Assembly (NCBI GenBank): GCA_033030425.1
Contig: JAUFSD010000001.1
Location: 1,612,001-1,676,000, forward strand
Direction of reading: 5' to 3'
Source: Verpa conica
Taxonomy: Eukaryota > Ascomycota > Pezizomycetes > Pezizales > Morchellaceae
DNA length: 64,000 nucleotides
Position numbers and translations under genes: made by a program. Below the pieces are notes generated by a model. It was given only the letters and a program-made list of their open reading frames with translations. It searched no databases and was not told the origin of the DNA. Below, in pieces: positions 49,857-61,858 of the stretch (position 1 is its first letter; each line of letters opens with the position of its first letter).

Positions 49857-51355
49857 CTACAAGTTTCCGAAGCCGGCGTTGGCCAATACCCACTTCTTAA
49901 CATCCTCTGCCTTCTTCAGTCTGTAGAAATAACTTGGCACAAAGACTTCGTCGGTATATTCATGAGTTGCCCACTCAGCAACTGCTCTTCCGGCAGCGGC
50001 TGCAGCCGTGACCTCAGCTGCCTTAGCTGTGTCGTACTTTGTCTTCGCAACGGCCTCAAGATCTACCTCTGTGCCGTTCACAGTCGACTTAACATCCTTG
50101 AACTTGTAGCCCTTGTAGTTACCAACCACAAGCTTAGTTTTGGTATCAAGAGTTGCTGTTCCGTTGATCTCGAAAGCATTATATTCCGAGAGGATGGTCG
50201 AGTTGATACCCATCCCGATGAAGTAGACGATCTTCTCGTCACCAGTGCTCTCGCCTTGGTAAAAGTTGTTGAAGACATGGACATCGCCGAAACGGACACG
50301 TGGGCTGCGCTGGAGGGAGTTGAAGTAGTGGTTTCCGTAAAAGGATACACGTAACTTTCCAGTATCACCAGGGCCGAGGTTACCGGCATCGTTGTTGCCA
50401 ATGAGATTCGTTTTGTCGTGGTTGAGGAGCTTGTTGAAGGAAACAGTAACAGCGTCAGACCCCTCGGTGATATCGATGAGGCCGTCGTGTCTTTGGATCT
50501 GGTGGCCAAAAACGATGGGTTCGTCGGAGTCGGGATGGTCACCGTCAGAGAGTGTGAGATGGTCGATCCAGACGTTTGAGCTAGTAACTACACCAATGCT
50601 GTCGTATTTCGAGTTCCAGTTCCCGGTAGAGCCATCTGTGGGGTCCCATTCGGGGAACAGGTCAATGGGAGAGTAAACCTCGAAATTCCTAGAAAGCATT
50701 GTTAGTCAAATGAACTCGTCAAAATTAAGTGCTTATTTTTTTTTTATACATACCTCAAGATAACATTGTCGGTATAATTCAGCGCAATGTAAGAATTCTG
50801 GATTCTGGCGAGCTTCGCCTTATTCGCACCTTGGACTGTAGTATTGTTTCCAATCTTCAGCACAATCTGTTTCTGCTGCTCATTTGACGCTGCTTGGCGG
50901 TGTGCCTCTTGGGCTTGAAGGATAGAAAGCTCTAGAGCGTCTGCAGGATCTGTAGAGTTTCCAAGAATGGCAAGCAATGTAGCGTTGAAAGAGTCCAAAT
51001 ATCTCTCAAAGGTGTAGTTGCCATTTCTCGCATAGTACTCCTCCGTAGCTAATGTGCCATCGGCAAGGTAGTCCCCGTCGATTAATCCATCTGCATATAT
51101 GTTAGTAAATCGGTATATATACTAGCTTGAGAAATATAGAAAAAACGTACTGATATAGATTATCTTAGGATCGTTTGGCTTTCCACCATTGTCAAGAGCT
51201 GTTCGGAACTCATTGAAATTGGTAACGGTATAGACACTACCCGCGGGAGCGGAAACACCACCGGTGGTGTGTTCACCGAATCCCCAGATCTCTGGATCAG
51301 TAGCAGCAGAGGCAAGCCCCGCAGCAAGACTTAGGACAAAGTAAAAGCGCGCCAT
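49857..51355 (-). CDS. Secreted pectate lyase (polysaccharide lyase family 1)
   Basis: Three exons on the minus strand, 51355-51151, 51090-50754 and 50688-49857, give 457 residues. Introns (60 nt, TTACTAAC branch point and TATGCAG acceptor; 65 nt, GTATGT...TTCTAG) are frame-consistent. Residues 1-17 (MARFYFVLSLAAGLASA) are a signal peptide. PL1 landmarks: NFEVYSPIDLFPEWDP, NVWIDHLTLSDG (residues 219-230; the WIDH signature), and the catalytic-Arg block RSPRVRFGDVHVFNNFY. Family chemistry: calcium-dependent beta-elimination of de-esterified polygalacturonate outside the cell. It is head-to-head with the pectin methylesterase gene at 53148, whose product supplies the de-esterified substrate. 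A TATA-like box is at 51461-51470. Confidence 0.92.
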
Positions 51356-51460
51356 CGGAGGTAGTTAGAGACAGGAGATAATGCCCAGAGGAAAACTACT
51401 AAAGAGAGGGTAATTGACCGGCGAGGATGCAGAGCAGTGCATATCGTGGGATTAGCAGTA

Positions 51461-51470
51461 TATTATATAG
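51461..51470 (-). promoter_or_regulatory. TATA-like box of the pectate lyase gene
   Basis: Minus strand CTATATAATA, 106 nt upstream of the start codon. The spacing is similar to that at the divergent pectin methylesterase gene. Confidence 0.5.
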
Positions 51471-51756
51471 CTATTTTTCTTCTAGGAAGCAGAAGAAACC
51501 AGTTGTGGGAATTCACCTCATCCAACCCAGGAACAAACGTTCCTGCGGTGTTTTGCATGCCGAGACTAATATATTTGCTTCCGCACCGATCCGCTGCACA
51601 AAGGGTATTAATCTCCCGTGGGTAAAGGTAGCTACAGGGTATTTTGTTCGGAAATCGTGAACAGTAGCCTAATCCGTAAACTCAAACCTGGAAAGCCTGC
51701 GTAATCCCATCAAGCTGGGTGAATATCAACTCCGCCGCTAATCTCCTAACACTTCT

Positions 51757-51801
51757 GTTGGCATGACTCCATGTATTTATAATTAATTAATTCATTCATA
51801 C
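51757..51801 (+). repeat. Dispersed ATTC-tailed repeat, copy C
   Basis: Contains TCCATGTATTTATAATTAAT followed by TAATTCATTCAT. It matches the 3' part of the copies at 12932, 13187 and 62772 and lies in the shared upstream region of the pectinase genes. Confidence 0.5.
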
Positions 51802-51889
51802 TGTTGGTATGACAATACAGATAACTACAGATTAGGAAGCGACCGAATATGAGATGCTGTTGTGGTTAGCTTATGTGCAGTATTGTCAG

Positions 51890-52127
51890 GGGACAAAAAT
51901 AACCGACACCCTAAACTAACGAGTACAACGGTCGTTACAACAAATACTCTTGAGCAGGCAACGCATGTAGTGAACAGACCTAAGTACCAGATAGAGTACT
52001 CTGTGAGCGCTCTAGGGCTTCTAAAAAGCCCCTAGAACTGCGGTTCTAGTCAGAGAGTAGTGTTATAGTAACATTGTATAAACGTTACTTGTACTCATAG
52101 GTTATGGGTGTCGGTTATTTTTGTCCC
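51890..52127. mobile_element. MITE with perfect 22-bp terminal inverted repeats
   Basis: Begins GGGACAAAAATAACCGACAC and ends with the exact inverted copy; the perfect match is 22 bp. Outer similarity continues as GAGTACAA on both arms after a short divergent stretch. TCAG flanks both ends (51886-51889 and 52128-52131), consistent with a 4-bp target duplication. The interior, 238 bp in total, has a second palindrome around CTAGGGCTTCTAAAAAGCCC and no ORF. It is inserted between the divergent pectate lyase and pectin methylesterase genes. Confidence 0.85.
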
Positions 52128-52491
52128 TCAGAAATACCTATCTATAAAATAAATATCTACCCTAGATATTGATTATTGATTCAACAATTACAACCTAATT
52201 CGCCACAGACTATTGGAGACATGGCTACTTTATAATGCTCGAGTCTCTGGTAGATGAATTGGACAAAGTATTAAGATGCCCTTTGGATGAGATGAACCAC
52301 ATGCCCCACAGTAAGCCGTACCATGTCGGTATAATATCACCGAGACCCCCTACGAGAGATCAGTGCCTAAGCCTCGGTGTTATGATTTCCCCTGGCTGGT
52401 ATCCGGGTATGTTCAGAGCTTAGCAAAATAAAGTACCGGCAGGGCTAGGGCTGTAGATTACCGATAAAGTGCAAAACTACAGGGATGTGAT

Positions 52492-52510
52492 GCGGGGTGG
52501 ATGTGTGGGG
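52492..52510 (+). promoter_or_regulatory. Two CreA-type motifs (SYGGRG) between the pectinase genes
   Basis: GCGGGG at 52492-52497 and GTGGGG at 52505-52510, in the same orientation. Further GTGGGG matches occur at 52820-52825 (plus) and 52304-52309 (minus). Several matches to this degenerate site are expected by chance in 1.8 kb, so only the close pair is suggestive of carbon-catabolite control. Confidence 0.25.
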
Positions 52511-53015
52511 CAAGAATAGGCTCTCCCTATCTAAAGTTCTAGAGGGAATAAAGTAATCCGGGGTATCTATAATTCCGCCTTCGACCACAGAATTACGTAT
52601 ATTTCTCTGTACATATAGTGCTGCCAGGAACCCGAGAGGGGGCAGGTATCCTGAATCTTAGCCACAGCACCGGTGTGTGTGCCAGAAAGGTGCTAGTCAG
52701 GTACCAAGGTCATGTGTGACCTTCAAGATCATGGTACATTCAGGTACTTTAATGTTTGTGGCTTGAATAATCAGGCATCTCGGTATCAATAGACCGGTAA
52801 CGAGCTTTGTTAGCGAAAGGTGGGGTAGCGACCAAGAACAAGCACCAAGAAACGTCACTTTCTGGGGTTTTAATAATCTTGTATGCGAATACAATCAATA
52901 TAAATCCTAGGAACGTGAACTATCCCGCCTTCTGATTTTAAATTTGGGAATTTTCAGGAATCATTTGCATATGCTATCACTCTTGGTATTGTATTCGGAG
53001 CTGTAGAAACCACAG

Positions 53016-53024
53016 TATATAAAT
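53016..53024 (+). promoter_or_regulatory. TATA box of the pectin methylesterase gene
   Basis: TATATAAAT, 124 nt upstream of the start codon at 53148. This is a good match to the core promoter consensus. Confidence 0.55.
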
Positions 53025-53147
53025 ATGCCTGAATCCCACTGAATTCCTCAATTACCAATTCTCTATTGGGTAGGAAACCAATAACTGTCAACCCCTCCCC
53101 CCCTCTTCGAACCGTACAGAAGCGTTAGCTCGTAGCTGTCTATCACA

Positions 53148-54325
53148 ATGCATTTCCTCAACCTGCTCCTACTGCTCCCCATCACATTGACAGTTGCAAC
53201 TGGCATCACAAAGCCACCGAAAGGGGCCGTGGTAGTTAATATCAACAGCAGTGCCAAAAACGTTTTCAAATCGGTACTTCTACTCCTCCCCCCCTTACAA
53301 AAGATTTTCTTAAGAGGTTTGCTAACAAATATATCTCCGTTCATCAAGGTTCAAGATGCGGTCTGGTCCCTTCCAAACGACACTTCCTCCCAGACGATTT
53401 TCATCTACCCTGGAACCTACAATGGTCAGGTAGTTCTCTGGCGTCCTGGACCAACGGTCTTCCAAGGCTACACCAAGAACGTCCATTCACAGACCTCAAA
53501 CACAGTGTTGCTCAAAAACTCACTGGTAGCTTCGGTAGCGGGTTCGAACGCAAAGAGCGCCACACTACAGATCTACTCAAACGACACAACAGTCTACAAC
53601 ATCGACGTTGAAAACTCGTACGGTACAGGCGGAGCTGCAGGCTCCCAGTCTCAAGCTCTGGCACTCTGTCAAGCTGGTGCAAGAAACGGATACTATTCCT
53701 CTGGATTCTACTCTTTCCAGGTACGTATTAGAGATAGTACATTGCATCATTATGATCATTGGCCCCCCTCTTTAAAAAAAACGATCACTAGCTAATGCTA
53801 TAAAAAATACAACAGGACACCGTATACACACAAAACGGAACCGCATTCTTCGGTAATGTCTACATCAAAGGAGCAGTAGACTACATTTTCGGCATGCGAG
53901 GAATCGCATACTTCCAGGACGCCACCCTTGCCTCGTCGCGGTACGGGTACATTACAGCACAGGGCCGCGAGAACTCCTCGTCCACCGGAGCCTACGTCTT
54001 TGATAACGCAAAGCTCATCACGGTCGAGAACGCAACAGACAACAGCATGTTCCTCGGACGTCCATGGCGCAATCACTCGACTGTTGTCTTCAAGAACTCG
54101 GACTTTGGTAATGTTGTCGACTTGAGGGGATGGTCTCAATGGTCAACCACCGAGCCCAGGACAGAGGCTATCTACTATGCAGAGTACAATAATAAGGGCG
54201 CGTCGGCTTGGAACTCACTAAGAGCAAACTTCTCGAAATTGATCGGAAGGGAGGAGGCAGAGAAGAGGTGGAGCGTTGAGAATACTCTAGGGTCTAAGAA
54301 GTGGGTCGACAAGAGATTCCTCTAG
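53148..54325 (+). CDS. Secreted pectin methylesterase (carbohydrate esterase family 8)
   Basis: Three exons, 53148-53273, 53349-53720 and 53816-54325, give 335 residues. Intron 1 (75 nt, GTACTT...CAAG) is a multiple of three and has no stop, so the gene also reads through it. Splicing gives NVFKSVQDAVWSLPNDTSSQ, the normal CE8 N-terminal block, whereas retention would insert 25 hydrophobic residues. Intron 2 is 95 nt (GTACGT...AACAG). Residues 1-19 are a signal peptide. Catalytic features are present: SQSQALALCQAG, Asp167 in DTVYTQNGTAFF, Asp188 in VDYIFG, and Arg248 in LGRPWR. Family chemistry: hydrolyses methyl esters of homogalacturonan, releasing methanol and exposing the chain to pectate lyase. 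The divergent neighbour is a pectate lyase. All key residues are intact. Confidence 0.92.
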
Positions 54326-55529
54326 TAGAATACATATTAGACACTTTTTTTTTTCTTTTTCTTTGTATAGCTACAATAATATGTATATGGCTAATGTTCA
54401 CTCTAAAATAAAATAAATACCAAAATCTATTCTACCCCCCCCCCCCCCCAGCCAACTCGGCTCCAGAACTATGAGCCAAGACGGTCCGTGAACACCAACC
54501 AGTTTTAAGTTTTTTTTTTTTTTTTGTTACCCTCGGTCTTCAAAATATCCCGAGTGGCTTTCCCCTCTCCTCACCCCGGCCGGGAAACAGCCAACCCTAC
54601 CCGTACATCCACCCGAAAGTAAGCGTTTCTCCGTTCGCCCACTTACCCGCAAATAACCCGAGTTATATATCATGACACCTCATCCTCCCCCCCCGAGTGT
54701 CCTTTAATCTCTAGTTATGATATTGTGGGAGAGTGGAGGAGGAGTAGGTCCAAGGATATATATTAAAATTCTAACTTTTAAGGAATACCCATGAATACCC
54801 CCCTTTTCGCTTGTTGACTATATACACCATAGAACCCGATTGGTTATTTGTGTATTTCTTTCTTTCTTTTTTTTTTAAACGATATATACTCTAGGTCGTA
54901 TCTGGAAGATCCCGTCCAACAATTTACAAGGGTAAAGCAAATGACAGGCTATATTGATTATGCTGACCCTTCAAACAGGGTAGTTTATTATGCAGCTTAC
55001 TCAAGTATCTAGCCTAGTTACTAAGAAATTACACCCTTGAGATGGGGAATAGAGTACTTAACACTCTCGAACCTCCAATACCGCAATCAAAAAAGCGAGT
55101 GACAGGGTATGATAATTTATAGACCAATACCGCTAGGGTAGCCAATGAGGCAAGAAGTATGTAGGGTACCAAAGTCATTTCTTAGATCATTATGTAGTAT
55201 TCGCTCTAGATAGCTACTACAATTATAGAATATATAACCCCTCCAAACCTAATCCAAATAGAACCCTCCCAATTCAGTAATAGCCAGAGCAAATTTATAT
55301 TTCTTTTCTGCCTCCGACAAAACATCTTACATCACTCCTCAGTACAAGCAGACTGTACTGATAGCTAATTATTGTTTTAATGATTAGCAATATATGATTG
55401 CTAATGCGTCATGTACTTGTAAAACGAAAAAGTAAAAAGGAAACAGAAGTGGGCACCTCCACAAGAAACAGTAAGACTCGAGAAACCAGGAAAGAAAACG
55501 CTTTCAACAAAAAAAAAGCCCTGACCCGA
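54326..55529. other. Intergenic between pectin methylesterase and CSC1-like genes
   Basis: Convergent 3' regions. It contains C runs (about 54437-54450) and T runs (about 54510-54525), then AT-rich sequence. No gene seen. Confidence 0.55.
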
Positions 55530-58415
55530 TTAATAAACCGGTTTGGGGTACCAGCCCGGGGGCATATCATTCTCGTTCCACACCACCTTACTCTTCTCAT
55601 TAATCACCGCACCCTCATCCGAAATATCAATAACACTTCCAGTATGTGCTGCCTCCTGCCGTGAAACACCACCCTCATCCCTTGGGATCCAAACGGTTAT
55701 TGGCTCAGATACAACAGCAGGGTTTAAGTACGCATCCCTCTCCACACCCGGAGCATAGGTAGCCTCGGGGAAATCTTGAGGAACAACCTTGCGAAGTACA
55801 GCATAACCCTCGTATACCTCGGGGTGGAGAAATCTTGCAAGCATACTCGGGTTCTCAGTTGGAATACCCCTTTCGAGAGGAGGAGGAGCCCTCTTCCTAG
55901 TAGATCCACCTCTATCCACCTTAGTGCCGTTAACGGGAACAACTGAAGCCTCATCGTCGTCGTCCTCGTCGCCGTCGATTCCGATATCGTTACCACTCTC
56001 AATGGAAAGGAGGGACTCTTCCTCGCGTTCAAGATTCTTTGGAAGGAAGTGCAGGAGAGGCTTGACAGCCGCTGTAAGGGACATTTGAAAGAGGATTGTG
56101 AAGACGAGGAAAGCGACTTGGAGAACCAAAGGACCAACGGCTTTACTAGCACCAAAGAGACCGATCATGCATATCTGTGCAAGGTAGACACCAGTGAGGG
56201 TTTGGTAGAGCGCGCGGGGGTAGACAAGTCCCTTGGTGTCAATGTCGACGTTGTAGACAAAGAGCAGATTATATCTATACGCATAATGCAGGAGTCCAAG
56301 GCCAACGACAGCGAATCCAAGAACCAGAGGAGCAATCAAAGAGTAGGTGATGGCAATGACACAGATGTTTGTATAAACCGGGAACACGGTACCCCACCCA
56401 AGACCAGACAGAGAGGCCCAACGGTTCCACTGTTTACGAGGAGTGGTATCGAAAAGCGTGCCAAGAACCTTATACAAAATCAACCCAGCAGCCTGTAGTA
56501 GTGCGCCTGCGGAGATAGCAAGACCCTGCAAAATCATAAATGAGATGTAGAAGTTGGATGCTTTAGGAAGACTTTCTGCAAGGAGGCCAGGCGTCGACAT
56601 TGGATCATCGGCGACCTGTTTGAAAGCGGATGAAGCGCCAGCTGTCAATGTAGTGACTAGGAAGACTTGAATAACCTGGAAAGCGAAGTACATGTTCTGC
56701 ACCTTGAGCTCGACGGATGATACTGAGGGCTCTCCAGAGATTCTAGCAAGGATCCTAAGGACAATAGGTAACAGCGCCATCAACACGGCTAACAGCACAA
56801 CTGGAAGAAGACCACTGATAAGACCCAAAACTGGCTTCGGGAGATCATTGATCCAGGCCAAAAATTTAAGAGTATCAGTCAAGTAGGCGATGTTGGAAAT
56901 GACACCAACGAATGCAACCGGAATTGACCAGAAGACAACAAGAGCGGTGACAGCGCCAGTAGCAGCAGCACTCTTAACCAGGCGTTCCCACCATTTAAGG
57001 CGGAGATTAGTCCAGATAACTTCGCCAGGTGTGACCCCAATATAACGAGGTGCCATGTGAAGGGGTCTATTGTGCGCAAGAGTTTGGAGAGCGATTTGGG
57101 CGGCGGATTGAGATGTGAATTCGATAAAAGCAGAGTTCATTTTCTTGCCATCACCATTCTTCTGGGCAGCTTGCAACTCTTCGATCTTAGGATTCAATTC
57201 GGCGAGATGACCACGACACCAATCAATAGTATCGACCTATAATCCAAAGTCAGCAAGTTCCATACTGAAGGCGTGGGTTGAGTTGTATGATCGAATTACC
57301 TTCTCTCCAATCAAGGGTTTCAATCTATGGGTAGGCCTCTTCTTCCTGTCCAGCCATCGCGCAGCAACGCTACCACTCTCACCTTCAACTTCGCCATCCT
57401 CTTCGGGGGAATCGTTTCCAAGCGCACCCTTGCGTCTCGCAGCGTCTGCAAGCTTAATCAATTTGACTTCAGCACCCTCAAGTTGAAGAGCAGTTTTATC
57501 GCGTTCCTCAACCAATTCCTCAAGCTCTTTGGTATCTGTGTTGATCCAAATACGCTTGACATTGTCAAATACTCTCTTCAGCGCAGACTCAGTAAGATAC
57601 TTTTTAGGGATTGTGGTAATGAGCACAGTTCTAGCAGAAATACGGGTAGCGTATTGCGGAGAGAGCATGTATGCCTGGCGGAGGGTAGTGTAGTAGACCA
57701 TTTCACGATAAACAGTGAAAAGGATAAATCCAAAGAAAATCCAGCCAATAAACACATGTGCATAAAGACTACAAATGATTAGTTCAACCGCGACAAATCC
57801 AAGAGCTTATCAATTAGAGTTCTTTACCGGTTCCTGTTTGAGAGAATTTTGGTGCTGATATTACTGAATGACAAAATATCCATTCCAGTCTGTTCCCCGC
57901 CTCCCGTAGCGTTCACAGGGAGCAGCAAAGGAAAGGTCAGACAACAACCAACGAAACAGATCAATTGCGCCTTTTTCAGGTAACGGAGGAAGAAATAGCC
58001 ATCAAGGCCATTAGTGCGGAGGACAGCCTCATCTCTATGAAAAAAATCATCAGTATGTGTAAAAAAAAGCCACATGTAATTCGAATACCGACTTTATTTT
58101 CCAAGTACTCGCAATCCAGCCAAATAAACCAGAGAAACCCGTAACTTCTTCCACCTCATCAACATAACCGTCTCCATCATTATCAGTAGTCTTCAATCTC
58201 CTCCAAGGCTCGATAGTGCCGACATAAGTCCTAGGTGCGTAAATCCTCCTATTGGCACGACGCAGGATTATGAAGAGGATAGTAAGGACAGCGAAAATGA
58301 CCAAATTGACTACGAGAGTTGATAAGAAGGTTGCTGTAGAAACACCTCGAGCGGATGCAACATTTGGGTCGTCGGTCTCGCTGATACGCCGCAGGAGAAG
58401 GTGATTCACTTCCAT
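55530..58415 (-). CDS. CSC1/OSCA-type calcium-permeable channel (RSN1/DUF221 family)
   Basis: Four exons on the minus strand: 58415-58093, 58034-57828, 57768-57300 and 57236-55530, giving 901 residues. Introns are 58, 59, 63 and all GT-AG in length order; the first donor is an unusual GTCGGT but is the only one that keeps frame to DEAVLRTNGLDGYFFLRYLK. I start at MEVNHLLLRR, a common N-terminus in the family; an in-frame ATG at 58454 would add 13 residues. Order of parts: first membrane span (about 29-53), two further spans around FLRYLKKAQLICFVGC and AHVFIGWIFFGFILF, the cytosolic RRM-like PHM7_cyt region (about 200-400, with VLITTIPKKYL and FIEFTSQSAAQIA), the RSN1_7TM pore region, and a C-terminal PHM7_ext part from about 798 (LARFLHPEVYEGYAVLRKVV). 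Family role: osmotically or mechanically gated cation channel. No frameshift or missing part is seen. Confidence 0.92.
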
Positions 58416-59100
58416 GTCGAGGAAAATAGGGGGGGTGGGGGAGGTTGTAAACACAATCTATCGTACTGTGTCAATAAGAAAGCCCATGAAAGAAGAAGGG
58501 GGATGATGAGAAGGATATATGCACCCTCGAAGATGATGGTGTATTCAAGCTGCTGGCAATGCAACAAGCAGGAACGTCCGTGATAACCGGTTTGATTCGA
58601 TGTAGTAAAGATGGATGATGGGCACTGGGTGACGACAGGTTTTACTTATTCAATTTATCATTACTAGCAGGGGTTCCCTCTCGCTAGTAACCGAGAAACC
58701 GGGTGGTGGTAACGAATCAGGGAAATTCAAAAATGACACTAAAAAATGCACCGCAATAGGGGGGCAAGGGCCAAATGGAGTGATAGATAGGCACAGCCTT
58801 GAAGGGTTTTAGATGATGGTGGATGATGCACAGCAACGCGGCGGAACAGCTGGATGCGACGACGCGTGGTGACGACCGACAGGGCCAAGAGCAGAGCTGG
58901 AGGTAAGGAGTGTGTTGAAAAAGGAAAAGCGATGCAAGCAGTGGGCCAGTGGGAGAACAAGCTGAGGGAGAGAGGAAAACAACTAGAGAGAAAGAAACGG
59001 GTGGGGATCAAGAAAGGGTCTCTGCCCTGAGATTGGCCCCAAGCAAGGAATTTGAAGGGGAAAGACCAGCACCCTGACACAATTCCCCCATAGCCCATCC
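58416..59100 (-). promoter_or_regulatory. Upstream/leader region of the CSC1-like gene
   Basis: On the gene's own (minus) strand this is C/T-rich, with CCCCAC and CTCTCT runs. It mirrors the leaders of the Lst4-like gene and the gene at 38111. The 119-codon frame inside it (58739-59098) is Ser/Leu/Pro low complexity, and I regard it as non-coding. Confidence 0.4.
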
Positions 59101-61858
59101 ATATTCCCCATGATATCCCTGCGTTGGATCCACTGAGCTAACTCACCAATCACGGGGGTGGTATGTGATGAATCCCTAGAGCATCTGTATCGAGTGTTAG
59201 GGCATGAGTACAGTGCAATTGGTATTTGTTTGACAGCCCACTCGCGAAAATGCTTTGGCCCGAAGGCCTTTCACGGCAAAACAACAAACAAGTGATACCA
59301 AAGTTGCACAGGAACCTGCAAGCGCTCAAAAGCAACCAAGACTAAAACTAAAACTGCGCAACCCGCCACCACACATCGAACTGCCAAATCCAAGAAATGA
59401 CATTTATACCGCGGAGTTTCCATCTTGTTTGAAGGGGCTGGCACTTGCCAATGGCCTCAGTGGCGATTCAACCCACAACTGCCATCTCAGTAGAAGTAGT
59501 AGCTAACGTATTTCCACATGCTACATAGCTAGCATCTCTTGCAGTTGATGCGGCCCTTTAAGGATCTCCAAGATCCCTACAAAACAGGTCTAGACTATCA
59601 GGGTGAGATCTTGTGCGACGGAGAGCTCCGTCTTTTTCCTGCTCTTGGCGATCTTAGCTAGCCGTAGCCTCGCTAAGGGATCGCACTTTGCGGCAAAACT
59701 TAACCCACGAGTCCAGGTGACCACTAAGCCATTCTTCACTCCCATAGCTTAATGATCAAGAGTCTTAATTTTCTCTCCAAAGCCCCATTCTTACTAACTA
59801 CTAACTACAAGTCCAGCCGTTTATTTGTTCTTGGGGAGATTTGGAATTAAGGGTCCATCTTATAATTTAATCAAATTAGCAAGTGCGGGTTTCCATCCGT
59901 TCGGTTGAGAATGAGCTTGGGAGATTTGATTGCAGTACCTATGCCACTAGTACCATTAAGAGCAGAAGTACATTGAGCTGTGTACTCGTTACTAAAGTCT
60001 ATACCCCCCACCACCACATATATCTATCAACGCGTTCACTGCTGTATCGACGACTAAATCTGGGGGGGAGCTGCCAAGATGAGAGGGGTCTTGGTTTCGG
60101 TCATCGTACATGCATACATGCTGCATAGAATGTTTAGAGTATTCAAGATGACAGGGCAGGAAAAACAATTCTCCACCACGAGAGAATTGCTCTTTTCAGT
60201 GTGGTGGGGGGACGATGGCAACGGACGTGCATCTCTCCCCCCCCATTACACATGGTGGCAAAGCTTCGCCCCAAAATGCTTACCTTGCCTATCGGCTATC
60301 ATGTCAATATGCTTAAAAAGCTCGCGTGCTTTATCCGATGAGCTAGGGTTCGCTTCCAAATAGCCAAGCTAGCTCTATTTTATTAATATCTATTCAGCTT
60401 CACTCTATACATCTACCTGAGTATATTTATCTAAGCCCCCCTCCCCCGAAACTGATAAGTTAGAATAGCGCGAATATTTTCTCAGCCGCAACTTGTGCAC
60501 ATACATACGCGGCCATCAACGAACTCAGTTGCCACGCCAACAGCGCTACATACTTCAAGCCCTGGTACGTATATGCGCGCAAAGCGATTTAATGTATGTA
60601 CAAAGTGATATGTGTGCCAGTGTAACTCTAGGAATTTCGGTGTGTGGGGGGGAAAAGACTAGCTGCAGGATAACCATCGCACGTGAATACACATGCGCAT
60701 ATATCACGAGATGATGGTTTCATTACTCGAAGACAATGGAATGGATATTTAAGACTCGGAGACGCTTATGCATATGTCTTTAAAAATCGATTCGATATCG
60801 AAGCGGTAAAAGGGCTCCTTAATGCAGCTAGCCAACTACACTACTAACCGCAGTTTTCTGATGCGGGGTAGAAACAATCCCCCCCCTCCTCTTCCCAATT
60901 CAGGATCCCGACAACATCTTGTGTTAGAAACCCAAACCCTACATAGCAACTTGTAAGTCGGTGAAGAAGAAGAAGAAAAACTAACAGTCTCACAAAACTA
61001 AAAGAGAGAATCCTCAAGAAAAAAGAAAGTACTGTGATATATCACATTGCTACATCCCCCCCAAGTCTTCTATCCCTTACAGGCTAGCTGCAAAACCAAA
61101 CCTTAAATAAAAGGTATATACTGGAACACCCTAATTCATCCTTCAAGCGCACCCCTACATCTTCGATCGGGTATGCAAATATGCCAACCGTATACCCGCC
61201 TATCGATCAAACGGCAAGGTGCATGTATAAATTTAGATATTTACTTCAACTATATAACCTTATCACGACCACAAAAGGTATCTACGTATGATCAATACTA
61301 GCTTTTAACATCAGATTTTTGCTGCCAGAAGGTTCAAAACAGATAACAAGTTGATCAAGTGATCATTATAACTACAACTACTATATGTACTTACGGGTTT
61401 GTGCATAGTAGAGCTATTGTAAACACTTCTAGTCAATACTATCGCTCCTCTTTGTGTGAGGTATTGAGCGACGTAATATATAACTACTGTTATTTTAAGA
61501 GTCGCTAGCTGCTGCTGACCGACTGCATGTTTAAAATACTTAGGTTGGATTATATCCCTCTTAGCATTTATTACATAGGGTAACGAGGCACCAGATTTCT
61601 CATATACACAGCAAATAGTGTTTTCCTACGTACTTTATAGTAGAGAACACTTAGTATCTATTCCATAATTACAGGCAAGAAAATTTCCCCAACCCAGATC
61701 TCAGCCAGCTATATGTCCATCTCATCAAGGAAACAGCATGGTTTCTTTTGCATATATAACTTTTTACTACACCCTCAAAAAACTACGAGGGAAAAAAACA
61801 TATCCTTTAAGCTCTTACCATATATAGCATATTCCTTTTTCAACAAACTTATACTGTA
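59101..61858. other. Intergenic, AT-rich
   Basis: No supported gene. An 83-codon frame at 59255-59506 (RRPFTAKQQ...KQPRLKLKLRNPP) has protein-like composition, but it lacks an ATG and has no flanking exon or recognised domain. D-arm-like words on the minus strand at about 59128-59146 and 60325-60350 do not extend to full tRNAs. Confidence 0.5.

Noticed and set aside
58739..59098. 119-codon frame on the minus strand
   Set aside because: Low-complexity Ser/Leu/Pro translation of the CSC1-like gene leader.
59126..59160. tRNA-like D-arm on the minus strand (GTTAGCTCAGTGG)
   Set aside because: The expected T-arm (GGTTCGANTCC) is absent at the right distance, and no acceptor stem could be paired.
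60290..60355. tRNA-like word TAGCTCATCGGATAAAGCA on the minus strand
   Set aside because: The anticodon stem does not pair and no T-arm follows.
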